A stretch of DNA of 63,021 nucleotides from an uncultured Hyphomicrobiales bacterium. GTDB lineage: Bacteria > Pseudomonadota > Alphaproteobacteria > Rhizobiales > Xanthobacteraceae. A model generated the notes under the pieces. That model ran no database searches. It was not told where the DNA came from and saw only the letters and a list, made by a program, of their open reading frames with translations. The stretch covers positions 1 through 63,021 of the forward strand of contig CAISIV010000021.1 in the NCBI GenBank assembly GCA_903885555.1, written 5' to 3'. The position numbers and the translations under genes are program-made. The first letter of the stretch is position 1. Every line of letters begins with the position of its first letter. This document shows positions 24,790 through 34,323 of this stretch, in pieces.

Positions 24790-25698
24790 ATGAACATGCC
24801 AGTGGCGAAATCCGAAATTTCGGCGAGCATACCCTCGGCCCCGACAGCGCCCGCCGCTGCCAAAGTCCTAGCCTTGCCACTGAAGCAAACCGCAATGAAT
24901 ACGCGGATGCGCGCCACGCTCGGCAAATTTGCCGCCGCGGTGCTTCCGCCACTGATCATGGTGCTGCTGCTGATGGTGGTGTGGCAGGTGCTGTGCATGC
25001 GCCCCGGCGCGACGCTGCCGGCGCCGACCAAAATCTGGATCGAGGCGCGCGATCTCATCGTCAATCCCTTCTTTGTGAATGGCCCGCAGGACATCGGCCT
25101 TGGCTGGCGCGTGCTGATCTCCTTGCAGCGCGTTGCCATGGGCTACGGGCTGGCCGCCGTGATCGGCATTGCGCTCGGCACGCTGATCGGCCAATCGGTC
25201 TGGGCAATGCGCGGCCTCGACCCGATCTTCCAGGTGCTGCGCACGATCTCGCCGTTGGCCTGGCTGCCAATTTCGCTGGCGGCATTTCGCGACAGTCAGC
25301 CGTCGGCGATCTTCGTCATCTTCATCACCTCGATCTGGCCGATCATCATCAATACCGCTGTCGGTATCCGCAATATTCCGCAGGACTATCGCAACGTCGC
25401 CGCGGTGCTGCGGCTCAATCCGTTCGAGTTCTTCACCAAGATCATGATCCCGTCGGCGGCGCCCTACATTTTCACGGGCTTGCGCATCGGTATCGGTCTG
25501 TCGTGGCTCGCGATCGTTGCGGCGGAAATGCTGACCGGCGGTGTCGGCATCGGCTTCTTCATCTGGGACGCCTGGAATTCCTCGCGGCTGCCTGACATTT
25601 TCGTCGCTCTCGCCTACATCGGCATCATCGGCTTCGTGCTCGATCGCATCGTCGCGGGCATCGCTTCCGTCGTCACCCGTGGCACCGCTGCCAATTAA
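24790..25698 (+). CDS. nrtB: Nitrate ABC transporter permease (NrtB)
   Basis: A 302-residue membrane protein with about six predicted helices (first at about 52-78, PLIMVLLLMVVWQVLCM). The BPD_transp_1 EAA-type loop is visible (DYRNVAAVLRLNPFEFFTKIMIPSAAPYIFTGLR region near 200-235). Length and the ~50-residue N-terminal extension match NrtB/NasE-type permeases. ATG 24790 is chosen because an upstream in-frame ATG (24571) lies within nrtA. It forms the channel driven by the ATPase encoded 11 nt downstream. Confidence 0.92.
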   Translation: MNMPVAKSEISASIPSAPTAPAAAKVLALPLKQTAMNTRMRATLGKFAAAVLPPLIMVLLLMVVWQVLCMRPGATLPAPTKIWIEARDLIVNPFFVNGPQDIGLGWRVLISLQRVAMGYGLAAVIGIALGTLIGQSVWAMRGLDPIFQVLRTISPLAWLPISLAAFRDSQPSAIFVIFITSIWPIIINTAVGIRNIPQDYRNVAAVLRLNPFEFFTKIMIPSAAPYIFTGLRIGIGLSWLAIVAAEMLTGGVGIGFFIWDAWNSSRLPDIFVALAYIGIIGFVLDRIVAGIASVVTRGTAAN

Positions 25699-25709
25699 GG
25701 AACGAGAAC

Positions 25710-26504
25710 ATGACGCACTATTGCAGAATCGATCACGTCGATAAGTCGTTCAAGCGCGGCAACACCGAAACTCTCGTCCTCAAGGACATCACGCTTGAGG
25801 TGGAGAAGGGCGAGTACGTTTCTATCATCGGTCACTCGGGCTGCGGAAAATCGACGCTGCTCAACATCGTGGCGGGGCTGACGCCGGCGACCAATGGCGG
25901 CGTCATTCTCGAAGGCCGTGAAGTCAACGAGCCGGGACCGGACCGGGCCGTCGTGTTCCAGAACCACAGCCTGCTGCCGTGGCTGACCGTGTACGACAAC
26001 GTTCGTCTCGCCGTCGACAAGGTCTTCGGCCAGACCAAGTCCCGCGCCGAGCGTGACGCCTGGACGTTGCACAATCTCAATCTCGTGCAGATGACGCATG
26101 CCAAGGACAAGCGTCCGTCGGAAATTTCCGGCGGCATGAAGCAGCGCGTCGGCATCGCCCGCGCTCTGGCCATGGAGCCGAAAGTCCTGCTGCTCGACGA
26201 GCCGTTCGGCGCGCTCGATGCGCTGACGCGTGCGCATCTGCAGGACACCGTGATGGGCTTGCATCAGAAGCTCGGCAACACGGTGATGATGATCACACAC
26301 GACGTCGACGAGGCCGTGTTGCTGTCCGACCGCATCGTGATGATGACGAATGGTCCGGAAGCCCAGATCGGCGAAATCCTGAGCGTGCCGCTGATGCGGC
26401 CGCGCAAGCGGCTTGAGCTGGTGGCAGACGCTGCCTTCCTCAAGTGCCGCCAGCGCGTGCTCGAATTCCTCTACGAGCGGCACCAGTACGTCGAGGCGGC
26501 CTAA
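25710..26504 (+). CDS. nrtD: Nitrate ABC transporter ATP-binding protein (NrtD/NasD type)
   Basis: A 264-residue ABC ATPase with a full set of motifs: Walker A GHSGCGKST (near residue 42), the Q-loop VVFQNHSLLPWLTV, signature ISGGMKQRV (near 142), Walker B LLLDEPFGALDA and the H-loop MITHDVDEA. The LLPWLT sequence after the Q-loop is typical of the nitrate/sulfonate/taurate group. It powers the NrtAB importer. The gene follows nrtB by 11 nt and precedes the globin gene by 36 nt, all in one operon. Confidence 0.92.
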   Translation: MTHYCRIDHVDKSFKRGNTETLVLKDITLEVEKGEYVSIIGHSGCGKSTLLNIVAGLTPATNGGVILEGREVNEPGPDRAVVFQNHSLLPWLTVYDNVRLAVDKVFGQTKSRAERDAWTLHNLNLVQMTHAKDKRPSEISGGMKQRVGIARALAMEPKVLLLDEPFGALDALTRAHLQDTVMGLHQKLGNTVMMITHDVDEAVLLSDRIVMMTNGPEAQIGEILSVPLMRPRKRLELVADAAFLKCRQRVLEFLYERHQYVEAA

Positions 26505-26540
26505 GCGGCGAGATCTGTCCGGGCTTTATGGAGTGGGGCG

Positions 26541-26963
26541 ATGACACCGACACAAGTCGAGATGGTTCAGAAGAGCTTTTCGAAAGTAGCGCCGATCGCC
26601 GACCAAGCGGCGGCCTTGTTCTACGACCGGCTGTTCGAGATCGCGCCTGACGTGAAGCCGCTGTTTCGCGGCGACATGAAGGAGCAGGGCAAGAAATTGA
26701 TGGGGACGCTTGCGGTGGTCGTCGGCGGCCTGACCAGGCTCGAGACGATTTTGCCGGCGGCGTCGGGGCTGGCGAAGAAGCACGTCGCTTATGGTGTCGA
26801 TGCCACGCACTACGCCCCGGTCGGCGCGGCGCTGCTGTGGACCTTGGAAAAGGGCCTCGGACCCGACTGGACGCCTGAACTCGCGGCGGCCTGGACCACG
26901 GCCTATGCGACTTTGTCCGGATACATGATTTCCGAAGCCTACGGTCCGGGTACTCCGGCATGA
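26541..26963 (+). CDS. Single-domain bacterial globin (Bjgb-like)
   Basis: A 140-residue globin without the FAD/NAD reductase domain of flavohaemoglobins. The proximal haem His can be placed at His81 (AKKHVAYGV). The sequence TQVEMVQKSFSKVAPIADQAA is typical of the bacterial haemoglobin N-terminus. In Bradyrhizobium diazoefficiens the homologous bjgb lies in the nitrate-assimilation operon and helps detoxify NO formed during nitrate assimilation. Here it overlaps the FAD reductase gene by ATGA, the same neighbourhood, and that reductase may re-reduce it. Nitrosative protection is inferred from this parallel. Confidence 0.9.
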   Translation: MTPTQVEMVQKSFSKVAPIADQAAALFYDRLFEIAPDVKPLFRGDMKEQGKKLMGTLAVVVGGLTRLETILPAASGLAKKHVAYGVDATHYAPVGAALLWTLEKGLGPDWTPELAAAWTTAYATLSGYMISEAYGPGTPA

Positions 26964-28219
26964 GCGAACCGCTCGTCATCGTCGGCAATGGCATGGCCGC
27001 GGCGCGGCTGGTCGAGGAACTGAGCAAGCGTGCGCTCGGCCGCTATTCCATTGCCGTGATTGGTGAAGAGCCGCAGCTCGCCTACAATCGCGTTTTGCTG
27101 TCGTCGGTGCTGGCGAAGGAAGTCTCGCACGGCGACATCGAGCTCAAGCCCGCAAAATGGTGGCGTGATCGCGGCGTGACGCTGCTGTACGGGCAGAGCG
27201 TCGCTTCGATCGACGCCGACATTCGCCGCGTCCGTCTCGCCAATGGCGCGACGCTGCCGTTCACACAATTGGTCCTCGCCACCGGATCACGGCCGATACG
27301 TCTCAATGCGCCGGGCATGGATCTGCCGGGCGTCATGACCTTCCGCGATCTTGGTGACGTCGCGGCCATTGAAGCCGCGGCGGCCAACAAGGCCAAGGTC
27401 GTTGTTATCGGCGGTGGCCTGCTGGGTCTTGAAGCCGCCTATGGGGTGGTCAAGGCCGGCGCCCAGGTTTCGGTCATTCATCTGATGGATCGGCTGATGG
27501 AACGCCAGCTCGATGCGCGGGCGTCGGAAATGTTGCGCGCGCAGATGATGAGCAAGGGGATTCCCGTACATCTCAATGCCGAAACGGCGGGTATTCGCGG
27601 CGACAAACAGGTCCGTTCCGTCCTTCTCAAGGACGGCCGCGAGATCGAAGCCGATCTCGTCGTCGTCGCAGCAGGCATTCGTCCCAATGTCGATTTGGCT
27701 CGGACGGCCGGGCTCGATATCGGCCGCGGCATTGTCGTCGACGACCACATGCAGACCAGCAAAGCGGGTATTCACGCGATCGGCGAATGCGCCGAACATC
27801 GCGGCATTGCTTATGGCTTGGTGGAGCCGGCCTATGAACAGGCGCGTATTCTCGCCATGCGTCTGTCCGGAGACACGGGGAATTACCCCGGCAGTGTGCT
27901 GGCGACGAACCTCAAGGTATCCGGCGTGAATGTCTTTTCGGCGGGAGATTTCCTCGGCGCCACCGGCACCGAGCCAATCGTGCTCTCCGATCCGGGCCTG
28001 GGCACATACAAGAAGCTGGTTATCGCCGATAACCGTCTCGTCGGCGCTGTGCTGTTCGGCGATACCGCCGACGGCCTCTGGTATCTCGAATTGATCCGCA
28101 CTGGCGTGTCGATCGATACGTTCCGCGACGACCTGATGTTCGGCCGCGCCATGGCCGAACGCTCGATGCCGAAGCAACCCAAGCCTGGCGTTGTGCTTGC
28201 CAAAAAACTGGCGGCATGA
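26960..28219 (+). CDS. FAD-dependent NAD(P)H oxidoreductase (NirB N-terminal-like; Flp/NasB-type)
   Basis: A 419-residue pyridine-nucleotide-disulfide-type reductase: FAD motif VGNGMAAARLVEEL at the start, ATGSRPI near residue 110, NAD motif VIGGGLLGLEAAYG near 148, and the FAD-ribityl segment IHAIGECAEH near 270. It matches the flavin part of NAD(P)H-nitrite reductases but lacks their sirohaem and Fe-S domains. In B. diazoefficiens the equivalent Flp lies beside the globin and feeds electrons to nitrate reductase or the globin. Which partner is used here is not decided by sequence. Confidence 0.88.
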   Translation: MSEPLVIVGNGMAAARLVEELSKRALGRYSIAVIGEEPQLAYNRVLLSSVLAKEVSHGDIELKPAKWWRDRGVTLLYGQSVASIDADIRRVRLANGATLPFTQLVLATGSRPIRLNAPGMDLPGVMTFRDLGDVAAIEAAAANKAKVVVIGGGLLGLEAAYGVVKAGAQVSVIHLMDRLMERQLDARASEMLRAQMMSKGIPVHLNAETAGIRGDKQVRSVLLKDGREIEADLVVVAAGIRPNVDLARTAGLDIGRGIVVDDHMQTSKAGIHAIGECAEHRGIAYGLVEPAYEQARILAMRLSGDTGNYPGSVLATNLKVSGVNVFSAGDFLGATGTEPIVLSDPGLGTYKKLVIADNRLVGAVLFGDTADGLWYLELIRTGVSIDTFRDDLMFGRAMAERSMPKQPKPGVVLAKKLAA

Positions 28220-28226
28220 GGCCGTC

Positions 28227-29990
28227 ATGTCGAGCGACTTCACCCCGGACCAGAAACGCTACCTCGAAGGTTTCGCCTCCGGTCTGACGGCGGCGCGGGC
28301 CGCGCGCGGTCAGCTTCCGGCTGGTGTTGCTTCAAGTGAGCCGGTCGGGCCGGACGCCATTCATATCAAGGCGCAGGACCGCACGGTCGCGGCCGGCGGC
28401 AAGCTGTCCGACCAGGAAAAGATCAAGCGCGAGCAGCATCCGTTCGATGCTTACGACCGCCTCAAGAGCCAGGCGAAGAACAACGAAGCGCCGAAGCCGG
28501 CCGATAATTTCCGCTGGCGCTATTACGGGCTGTTCTACGTCGCACCGGCGCAAACGTCGTATATGTGCCGGCTGCGTATTCCCAACGGCATCGTCACGCA
28601 CTGGCAGATGGCTGGCCTGGCCGACCTGGCCGACAAATACGCCCACGGCTACAGTCACGTCACGACGCGCGCCAATCTGCAGATGCGCGAGATCGAGCCG
28701 AAAGATGCCGTCATCTTCGTTGAATCTTTGATGGATCTCGGCCTCGGCTCGCGCGGCACCGGCGCTGACAATATCCGCAACGTCACCGGCACGCCGACGG
28801 CCGGCATCGATCCACAGGAATTGCTCGACACGCGGCCTTTTGCCCGTGCGTGGCATCACCACATTCTCAACGAACGCGCGCTGTACGGCCTGCCGCGCAA
28901 GTTTAACGTCGCATTCGACGGCGCGGGGCGCATTCCGGTGCTGGAAGATACCAACGACATCGGGTTCCAGGCGGTCGAGTTGAAGGACGGCTTCGGTCCT
29001 GAGGCCGGCATCTACTTCCGCCTCGCACTGGGTGGCATCACCGGGCACCGGGACTTTGCCAAGGATACCGGCGTCATTGTCAAGCCGGACGAAGCGACGC
29101 AGGTCGCCGACGCCATCGTGCGCGTCTACATCGAGCATGGCGATCGTACCGACCGCAACAAGGCGCGGCTCAAATATGTGCTGGACGCCTGGGGGCTGGA
29201 AAAATTAATCGCGCATGTCGAGGAAAAGCTCGGCCGTGCGCTGCTGAAAGTGCCGGCGGATGCGTTGCTGCCGCGCCCCATCTACAATCGCTCCGCTCAC
29301 ATCGGCGTGCATCCGCAAAAGCAGCCGGGCCTCAACTGGATCGGCGTCGTGCTGCCGGTGGCGAAGCTGACGTCGGCGCAGATGCGCGGGCTCGCCAAAA
29401 TCGCCGGCGATCTCGGCGATGGCGATATCCGGCTGACCGTCTGGCAGAATTTACTGATGTCCGGCGTGGCCGACGACAAAGTCGCGCTCGCCAAGGCCGC
29501 TGTCGATGCGCTGGGTCTTTCGACCGAAGCGACGTCGATTCGCGCTGGTCTCGTTGCCTGCACCGGCGCGACCGGATGCCGCTTCGCCGCCGCGCACACT
29601 AAAGAGCAGGCCGAGGAAATAGCGCAGTGGTGCGAGGCGCGCGTCGAGCTCGACGGGCCGGTCAATATTCATCTGACCGGTTGCCATCATTCCTGCGCGC
29701 AGCATTACATCGGCGATATCGGCATGATCGCCTGCAAAGTCGATGTCGGCGAGGATGCCGATGCGGTCGAGGGCTATCACATTCTTATTGGCGGCGGCTT
29801 CGGTACCGAGGCGGGGCTGGGCCGGGAAATCTACCGCGACGTCAAGGCGCCTGACGCGCCGCGCACGATCGAGCGCATGCTCAAGGGCTATATGGCCAAC
29901 CGCGCGGGCCGCGACGAAACCTTCCTGACCTTCTCGCGGCGGCACGAAGTCGAGACGCTCAAGACGATGTTCGAGACGGGGGCCGCATGA
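28227..29990 (+). CDS. nirA: Assimilatory nitrite reductase, NirA-type (sirohaem and [4Fe-4S])
   Basis: A 587-residue nitrite/sulfite reductase family protein with two ferredoxin-like half-domains and two sirohaem halves. The coupled [4Fe-4S]-sirohaem cysteines can be placed at CTGATGC (near residues 445-451) and GCHHSC (near 486-490). The NIRNVTGTP-type motif reads DNIRNVTGTP near 186. It performs the six-electron reduction of nitrite to ammonium in the cytoplasm. ATG 28227 is taken because an upstream in-frame codon lies within the reductase gene. Its N-terminal about 20 residues resemble those of the next protein. It overlaps that gene by ATGA. Confidence 0.93.
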   Translation: MSSDFTPDQKRYLEGFASGLTAARAARGQLPAGVASSEPVGPDAIHIKAQDRTVAAGGKLSDQEKIKREQHPFDAYDRLKSQAKNNEAPKPADNFRWRYYGLFYVAPAQTSYMCRLRIPNGIVTHWQMAGLADLADKYAHGYSHVTTRANLQMREIEPKDAVIFVESLMDLGLGSRGTGADNIRNVTGTPTAGIDPQELLDTRPFARAWHHHILNERALYGLPRKFNVAFDGAGRIPVLEDTNDIGFQAVELKDGFGPEAGIYFRLALGGITGHRDFAKDTGVIVKPDEATQVADAIVRVYIEHGDRTDRNKARLKYVLDAWGLEKLIAHVEEKLGRALLKVPADALLPRPIYNRSAHIGVHPQKQPGLNWIGVVLPVAKLTSAQMRGLAKIAGDLGDGDIRLTVWQNLLMSGVADDKVALAKAAVDALGLSTEATSIRAGLVACTGATGCRFAAAHTKEQAEEIAQWCEARVELDGPVNIHLTGCHHSCAQHYIGDIGMIACKVDVGEDADAVEGYHILIGGGFGTEAGLGREIYRDVKAPDAPRTIERMLKGYMANRAGRDETFLTFSRRHEVETLKTMFETGAA

Positions 29991-31621
29991 CGCAGAACAT
30001 GCCGCCGCCGATCCCGTCGCTGGTGCCGGAAACCGCGCCGTTCTCCGAGGACCAGCGCGCCTGGCTGAATGGCTTCTTTGCGGGGCTGATTGCGCTCGAC
30101 GGCTCGGGCATCACGCCGCTGTCAACCGATCAGGGTGCGGCGCTGATGTCGGGCGTGGCCGGCGTCAAGACCGATCAAGAAGAAGATGATGGCGGCGCGC
30201 CGTGGCACGACCAGACTTTGCGGCTGGCCGAGCGCATGAAGCTCGCCGACGACAAGCCGCTGCGTTGGAAGATGATGGCGGCGATGGCGCAGCAGGACTG
30301 CGGCCAGTGCGGCTACGACTGCAAGAATTACTCCGGCGCTATCGTGTCCGGAAAAGAAGAGCGGCTGAATTTGTGCGTGCCGGGCGGCAAGGAAACCGCC
30401 CGCATGGTCAAGAAGCTCGCCGAAGAACTCAAGAGCGCGCCGGCTGCGGCGGCGCCTCAGACTGGGGTCGAACCGGCCATCGTGCCTGCGCCCGCAAATC
30501 AAGCCGCGCCCGGCACGTCGCGTGACAATCCGGCCATAGCGACGGTTTTGTCGCGCACGCTGCTCAACAAGCAGGGCTCGGAAAAGGAAACCTGGCACGT
30601 CGAATTCGATCTCTCGGAATGTGGGCTCGACTATACGGTCGGCGATGCCTTCGGCCTGTTCCCGTCGAACGATCCGGCGCTGGTCGAGGCGGTGATCAAA
30701 GCGCTTGGTGCGCCGGCGGATTTCCCGATCGGCGGCCGAACGCTACGCGAATGCCTGACAGACGGCGTCTCGCTGTCACCGGCACCCGACATGCTGTTCC
30801 AGTTGTTCTCGTACATTACCGGTGGCGACCGCCGGGCGAAGGCGCGCGCGCTGTCGGCTGGCGAGGATCCCGACGGCGATGCTGCGACGCTCGACGTGCT
30901 CGGCGCAATTGAGAAATTCCCCGGCGTGCGGCCGGACCCTGAGGCCTTTATCGAGGCGCTCGATCCGCTGCAGCCGCGGCTTTATTCGATCTCGTCGTCG
31001 CCCAAGGCGAAGCCAGGCTGCGTTTCGCTCACCGTAGATACGGTCCGCTACCGGATCGCCAACCGCGACCGCCTTGGCGTTTGCTCGACCATGCTCGCCG
31101 AGCGTATCGAGCCAGGCGCGTCGTTGAAGGTCTATGTGCAGAAGGCGCATGCTTTCGGGCTTCCGGCCGACCCGAACGTGCCGGTCATTATGGTCGGCCC
31201 CGGCACCGGTGTCGCGCCGTTCCGCGCCTTCCTGCACGAACGCCAGGCGACCAAGGCGCCGGGCCGCAACTGGCTGTTCTTCGGCCACCAGCGGTCGAGC
31301 ACGGACTTCTTCTACGAAGACGAATTGAAGGCAATGAAAGACGCCGGCGTTTTGACGCGTCTGTCTCTCGCCTGGTCGCGCGACACCGGGCAGAAATTCT
31401 ATGTGCAGGACCGCATGCGTGAAGTGGGCCGTGACCTCTGGTCGTGGCTCGCTGACGGCGCGCACTTCTATGTATGCGGCGACGCCAAGCGTATGGCCAA
31501 GGATGTCGAACTAGCGCTGGTCGATATCGTTGCGCAGCACGGCGTACGTAGCCCGGCCGAAGCGGCGGCCTTCGTTGCCGACTTGAAGAAGAGCGGCCGC
31601 TATCAGCAGGACGTGTATTGA
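29987..31621 (+). CDS. Fe-S/FNR flavoprotein, sulfite reductase alpha subunit-like electron donor
   Basis: A 544-residue protein. Residues 1 to about 40 match the N-terminus of NirA. A short Fe-S domain (CGQCGYDC near 104-111, then LNLCVPGG near 129) takes the place of the flavodoxin domain of CysJ. From about residue 185 a CysJ/FNR module follows: FAD motif RLYSISSSP, GVCST, NADP motif GPGTGVAPFRAF, FGHQRSSTDF and YVCGDAKRMAKDV. It should take electrons from NADPH and pass them through an Fe-S cluster, most likely to NirA or the nitrate reductase. It overlaps nirA (ATGA) and the nitrate reductase gene (TGATG). Confidence 0.87.
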   Translation: MTQNMPPPIPSLVPETAPFSEDQRAWLNGFFAGLIALDGSGITPLSTDQGAALMSGVAGVKTDQEEDDGGAPWHDQTLRLAERMKLADDKPLRWKMMAAMAQQDCGQCGYDCKNYSGAIVSGKEERLNLCVPGGKETARMVKKLAEELKSAPAAAAPQTGVEPAIVPAPANQAAPGTSRDNPAIATVLSRTLLNKQGSEKETWHVEFDLSECGLDYTVGDAFGLFPSNDPALVEAVIKALGAPADFPIGGRTLRECLTDGVSLSPAPDMLFQLFSYITGGDRRAKARALSAGEDPDGDAATLDVLGAIEKFPGVRPDPEAFIEALDPLQPRLYSISSSPKAKPGCVSLTVDTVRYRIANRDRLGVCSTMLAERIEPGASLKVYVQKAHAFGLPADPNVPVIMVGPGTGVAPFRAFLHERQATKAPGRNWLFFGHQRSSTDFFYEDELKAMKDAGVLTRLSLAWSRDTGQKFYVQDRMREVGRDLWSWLADGAHFYVCGDAKRMAKDVELALVDIVAQHGVRSPAEAAAFVADLKKSGRYQQDVY

Positions 31622-34323
31622 TGAACGCGCCCGCGCAGCATCCGCCCGCCGTGCGCACGACGTGCCCCTATTGCGGCGTCGGCTGCGGCGTTCTGGCCAA
31701 GCCCGACGGCCGCGGCGGCGCGGTGATTGCCGGCGATCCCGCACATCCCGCGAATCTCGGGCGGCTGTGCTCGAAGGGCTCGGCGCTGGGCGAGACGCTG
31801 GGGCTTGAGACCCGTCTGCTTGATCCATCGCTGCGCGGCGCGGATGGTGCGCTGACGAAAATGTCCTGGGACGCTGCGCTCGATAAAGTCGCGCAGGGCT
31901 TCGCCGACACCATTGCCAGGCACGGGCCGGACTCGGTGGCGTTCTATCTGTCGGGTCAGCTGCTGACCGAGGACTATTACGTCGCCAACAAGCTGATGAA
32001 GGGCTTCATCGGTTCGGCCAATGTCGACACCAATTCGCGGCTGTGCATGTCGTCGACTGTTGCCGGTCATCGCCGTGCCTTCGGAACGGATACCGTGCCG
32101 GGCAGCTATCAGGATCTCGACAGTGCCGATCTGCTGATCCTCGTCGGCTCCAATGCGGCCTGGTGTCATCCAGTGCTGTATCAGCGGATGATCGCCAACA
32201 AGCGCGAGCGCGGCGCCAAGATAATCGTGATCGATCCGCGCCGAACGGCGACAGCTGAGGAGGCCGATCTGTTTCTCAGCGTCGCGCCCGGCATGGACAC
32301 CGCGCTTTTTTCCGGTCTGCTGGTGCATCTCGCCGACACGCTGGCGCTTGATTATCTATATATCGACGCCCACACATCCGGCCTTACCGAGGCGCTGGTG
32401 CGCGCGCGTGAAATCGCGCCGGACTTGATGGCGAACGCGAAAGCTACAGGCTTGGCTGAATCCGATGTCGCACGGTTTTTCCATCTGTTCCGCACGACGC
32501 CGAATGTCGTCACCTGCTTCTCGCAAGGCGTAAACCAGTCGGCGCAGGGCACCGACAAGGTCAGCAGCATCATCAACTGTCATCTTGCCACCGGCCGCAT
32601 CGGCAAGCCTGGCATGGGGCCGTTCTCGCTGACCGGCCAACCCAATGCGATGGGCGGACGAGAGGTTGGCGGGCTCGCCAATCAGCTCGCCGCACATATG
32701 AACTTCGGTCATGAAGACGTCGACCGCGTCGGCCGGTTCTGGAACGCGCGTGCCATGGCGCAGCGCGAGGGTCTCAAGGCCGTGCAGATGTTCGAGGCGA
32801 TCGAGCGCGGCGAGATCAAGGCGCTGTGGGTGATGGCGACCAATCCGGCAGTATCGCTGCCGCGTGCCGCGGCGATGCGTGCCGCATTATCGAAACTCGA
32901 CGTCTTCGTCGTCTCCGAGAACGTGCTGTCCAACGACACCGTCACCGCCGGCGCGCAGATCCTGCTGCCGGCCGCGGCCTGGGGCGAAAAGGACGGCACC
33001 GTCACCAATTCGGAACGCTGTATCTCGCGGCAGCGGCCGTTTCTGCCGCTGCCGGGCGAGGCGAAGCCCGACTGGTGGATCGTCACGCAGGTGGCGCGCC
33101 GCATGGGCTTTACCGAGGCTTTCAGTTTCGATTCCGTTGCATCGATCTTCCGCGAGCACGCCGCGCTGTCGGCCTTCGAGAACGAGGGAACGCGCGATTT
33201 CGACATCGGTGGGCTGATGCAGATCGACGATGAGGCGTTCAACGGCCTCGATCCGGTGCAGTGGCCGGTGCGAAAAGGTGAAGCGCGCGGCGAAAGTCGT
33301 TTCTTTGCCGAGGGCGGCTTCTTCACGCCCGACCGCAAGGCGCGGATGATCGCGCCGGAATTGCCGAAGCCAAGCGCGGTGCTGTCGAACGAATTTCCGT
33401 TGCGGCTCAATACCGGCCGCGTGCGCGATCAATGGCACACCATGACGCGCTCGGGCTTGAGCCCGCGGCTCGGCGCGCATCTGCCGGAGCCCTTCGTTGA
33501 AGTGCACCCCGCGGACGCCGAAGCGTTGGGCCTCGCCAATGGCGGCTTCGCACGCCTGACGTCGCCCTATGGCGCCTGCGTGCTCAAGGTCGCGGTCAGC
33601 GAAGGCCAGCAGCGCGGCTTGCTGTTTGCGCCGATCCACTGGAGCAATGAGACGGCGTCGTCGGCGCGCGTCGGCGACATGGTCACGCCGGCCAACGATC
33701 CATATTCCGGGCAGCCCGAAGCCAAGGCGACGCCGGTGTCCATTGCGCCGGTCGCTTTCGCCTATCGCGGTTTTGTACTGGCGCGCGCGCCGCTCGCCTT
33801 GCCCGCCGACGCATGGTGGTCGAAGGTTGCGATTGCGAGCGCGACAGGCTGGTTGCTGGCGAGCAATGACAGTCCGGAAACCTGGCGCGAACACGCGCAA
33901 GGTCTGTTCGCCGGCGCCGAGCTTGCGGAATATGTCGACGCGCCGCGCGGCAGCTATCGCGTGGCGGCCTTCGCTGACGGCCGGCTGACCGGCGCGCTGT
34001 TCATCGGTCCCGCCGAAGCCGCGCCACATTGGGATACGGTGAAGGCTTTGTTCGAGGCCGAGAGCGTCGGCGACGCGCAGCGTCGCGGTTTGTTGTCGGG
34101 AAAATCGACCGACGGTCTGGCCGATCCCGGTCCGGTGATCTGCGCCTGCTTTGGCGTCGGCCTCAACGTCATCCGCGCGGCGCTCGACAGCGGCGCTGCG
34201 GCAAATGTCGAGGACATCGGCAAGGCTTTACGCGCGGGCACCAACTGCGGCTCGTGTTTGCCGGAATTGAAGAAGATCGTGAGCCAAAAGGTTGAGCATG
34301 AGCGTGTCGCGCAAACCGTCTGA
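31621..34323 (+). CDS. nasA: Assimilatory nitrate reductase catalytic subunit (NasA/NasC)
   Basis: A 900-residue molybdenum enzyme. The N-terminal [4Fe-4S] motif is TTCPYCGVGCGV with a later CSKGS (residues about 14-55). The Mo-bisMGD domains include NSRLCMSSTVAGH, GSNAAWCHPV and the GQPNAMGGREVGG region near 342. A C-terminal BFD-like [2Fe-2S] domain (ICACFGVG and GTNCGSC, about 838-885) replaces a separate electron-transfer subunit. It reduces nitrate to nitrite in the cytoplasm; no Tat signal is present. ATG 31621 overlaps the flavoprotein stop. cysG begins inside its last 26 nt. Confidence 0.93.
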   Translation: MNAPAQHPPAVRTTCPYCGVGCGVLAKPDGRGGAVIAGDPAHPANLGRLCSKGSALGETLGLETRLLDPSLRGADGALTKMSWDAALDKVAQGFADTIARHGPDSVAFYLSGQLLTEDYYVANKLMKGFIGSANVDTNSRLCMSSTVAGHRRAFGTDTVPGSYQDLDSADLLILVGSNAAWCHPVLYQRMIANKRERGAKIIVIDPRRTATAEEADLFLSVAPGMDTALFSGLLVHLADTLALDYLYIDAHTSGLTEALVRAREIAPDLMANAKATGLAESDVARFFHLFRTTPNVVTCFSQGVNQSAQGTDKVSSIINCHLATGRIGKPGMGPFSLTGQPNAMGGREVGGLANQLAAHMNFGHEDVDRVGRFWNARAMAQREGLKAVQMFEAIERGEIKALWVMATNPAVSLPRAAAMRAALSKLDVFVVSENVLSNDTVTAGAQILLPAAAWGEKDGTVTNSERCISRQRPFLPLPGEAKPDWWIVTQVARRMGFTEAFSFDSVASIFREHAALSAFENEGTRDFDIGGLMQIDDEAFNGLDPVQWPVRKGEARGESRFFAEGGFFTPDRKARMIAPELPKPSAVLSNEFPLRLNTGRVRDQWHTMTRSGLSPRLGAHLPEPFVEVHPADAEALGLANGGFARLTSPYGACVLKVAVSEGQQRGLLFAPIHWSNETASSARVGDMVTPANDPYSGQPEAKATPVSIAPVAFAYRGFVLARAPLALPADAWWSKVAIASATGWLLASNDSPETWREHAQGLFAGAELAEYVDAPRGSYRVAAFADGRLTGALFIGPAEAAPHWDTVKALFEAESVGDAQRRGLLSGKSTDGLADPGPVICACFGVGLNVIRAALDSGAAANVEDIGKALRAGTNCGSCLPELKKIVSQKVEHERVAQTV

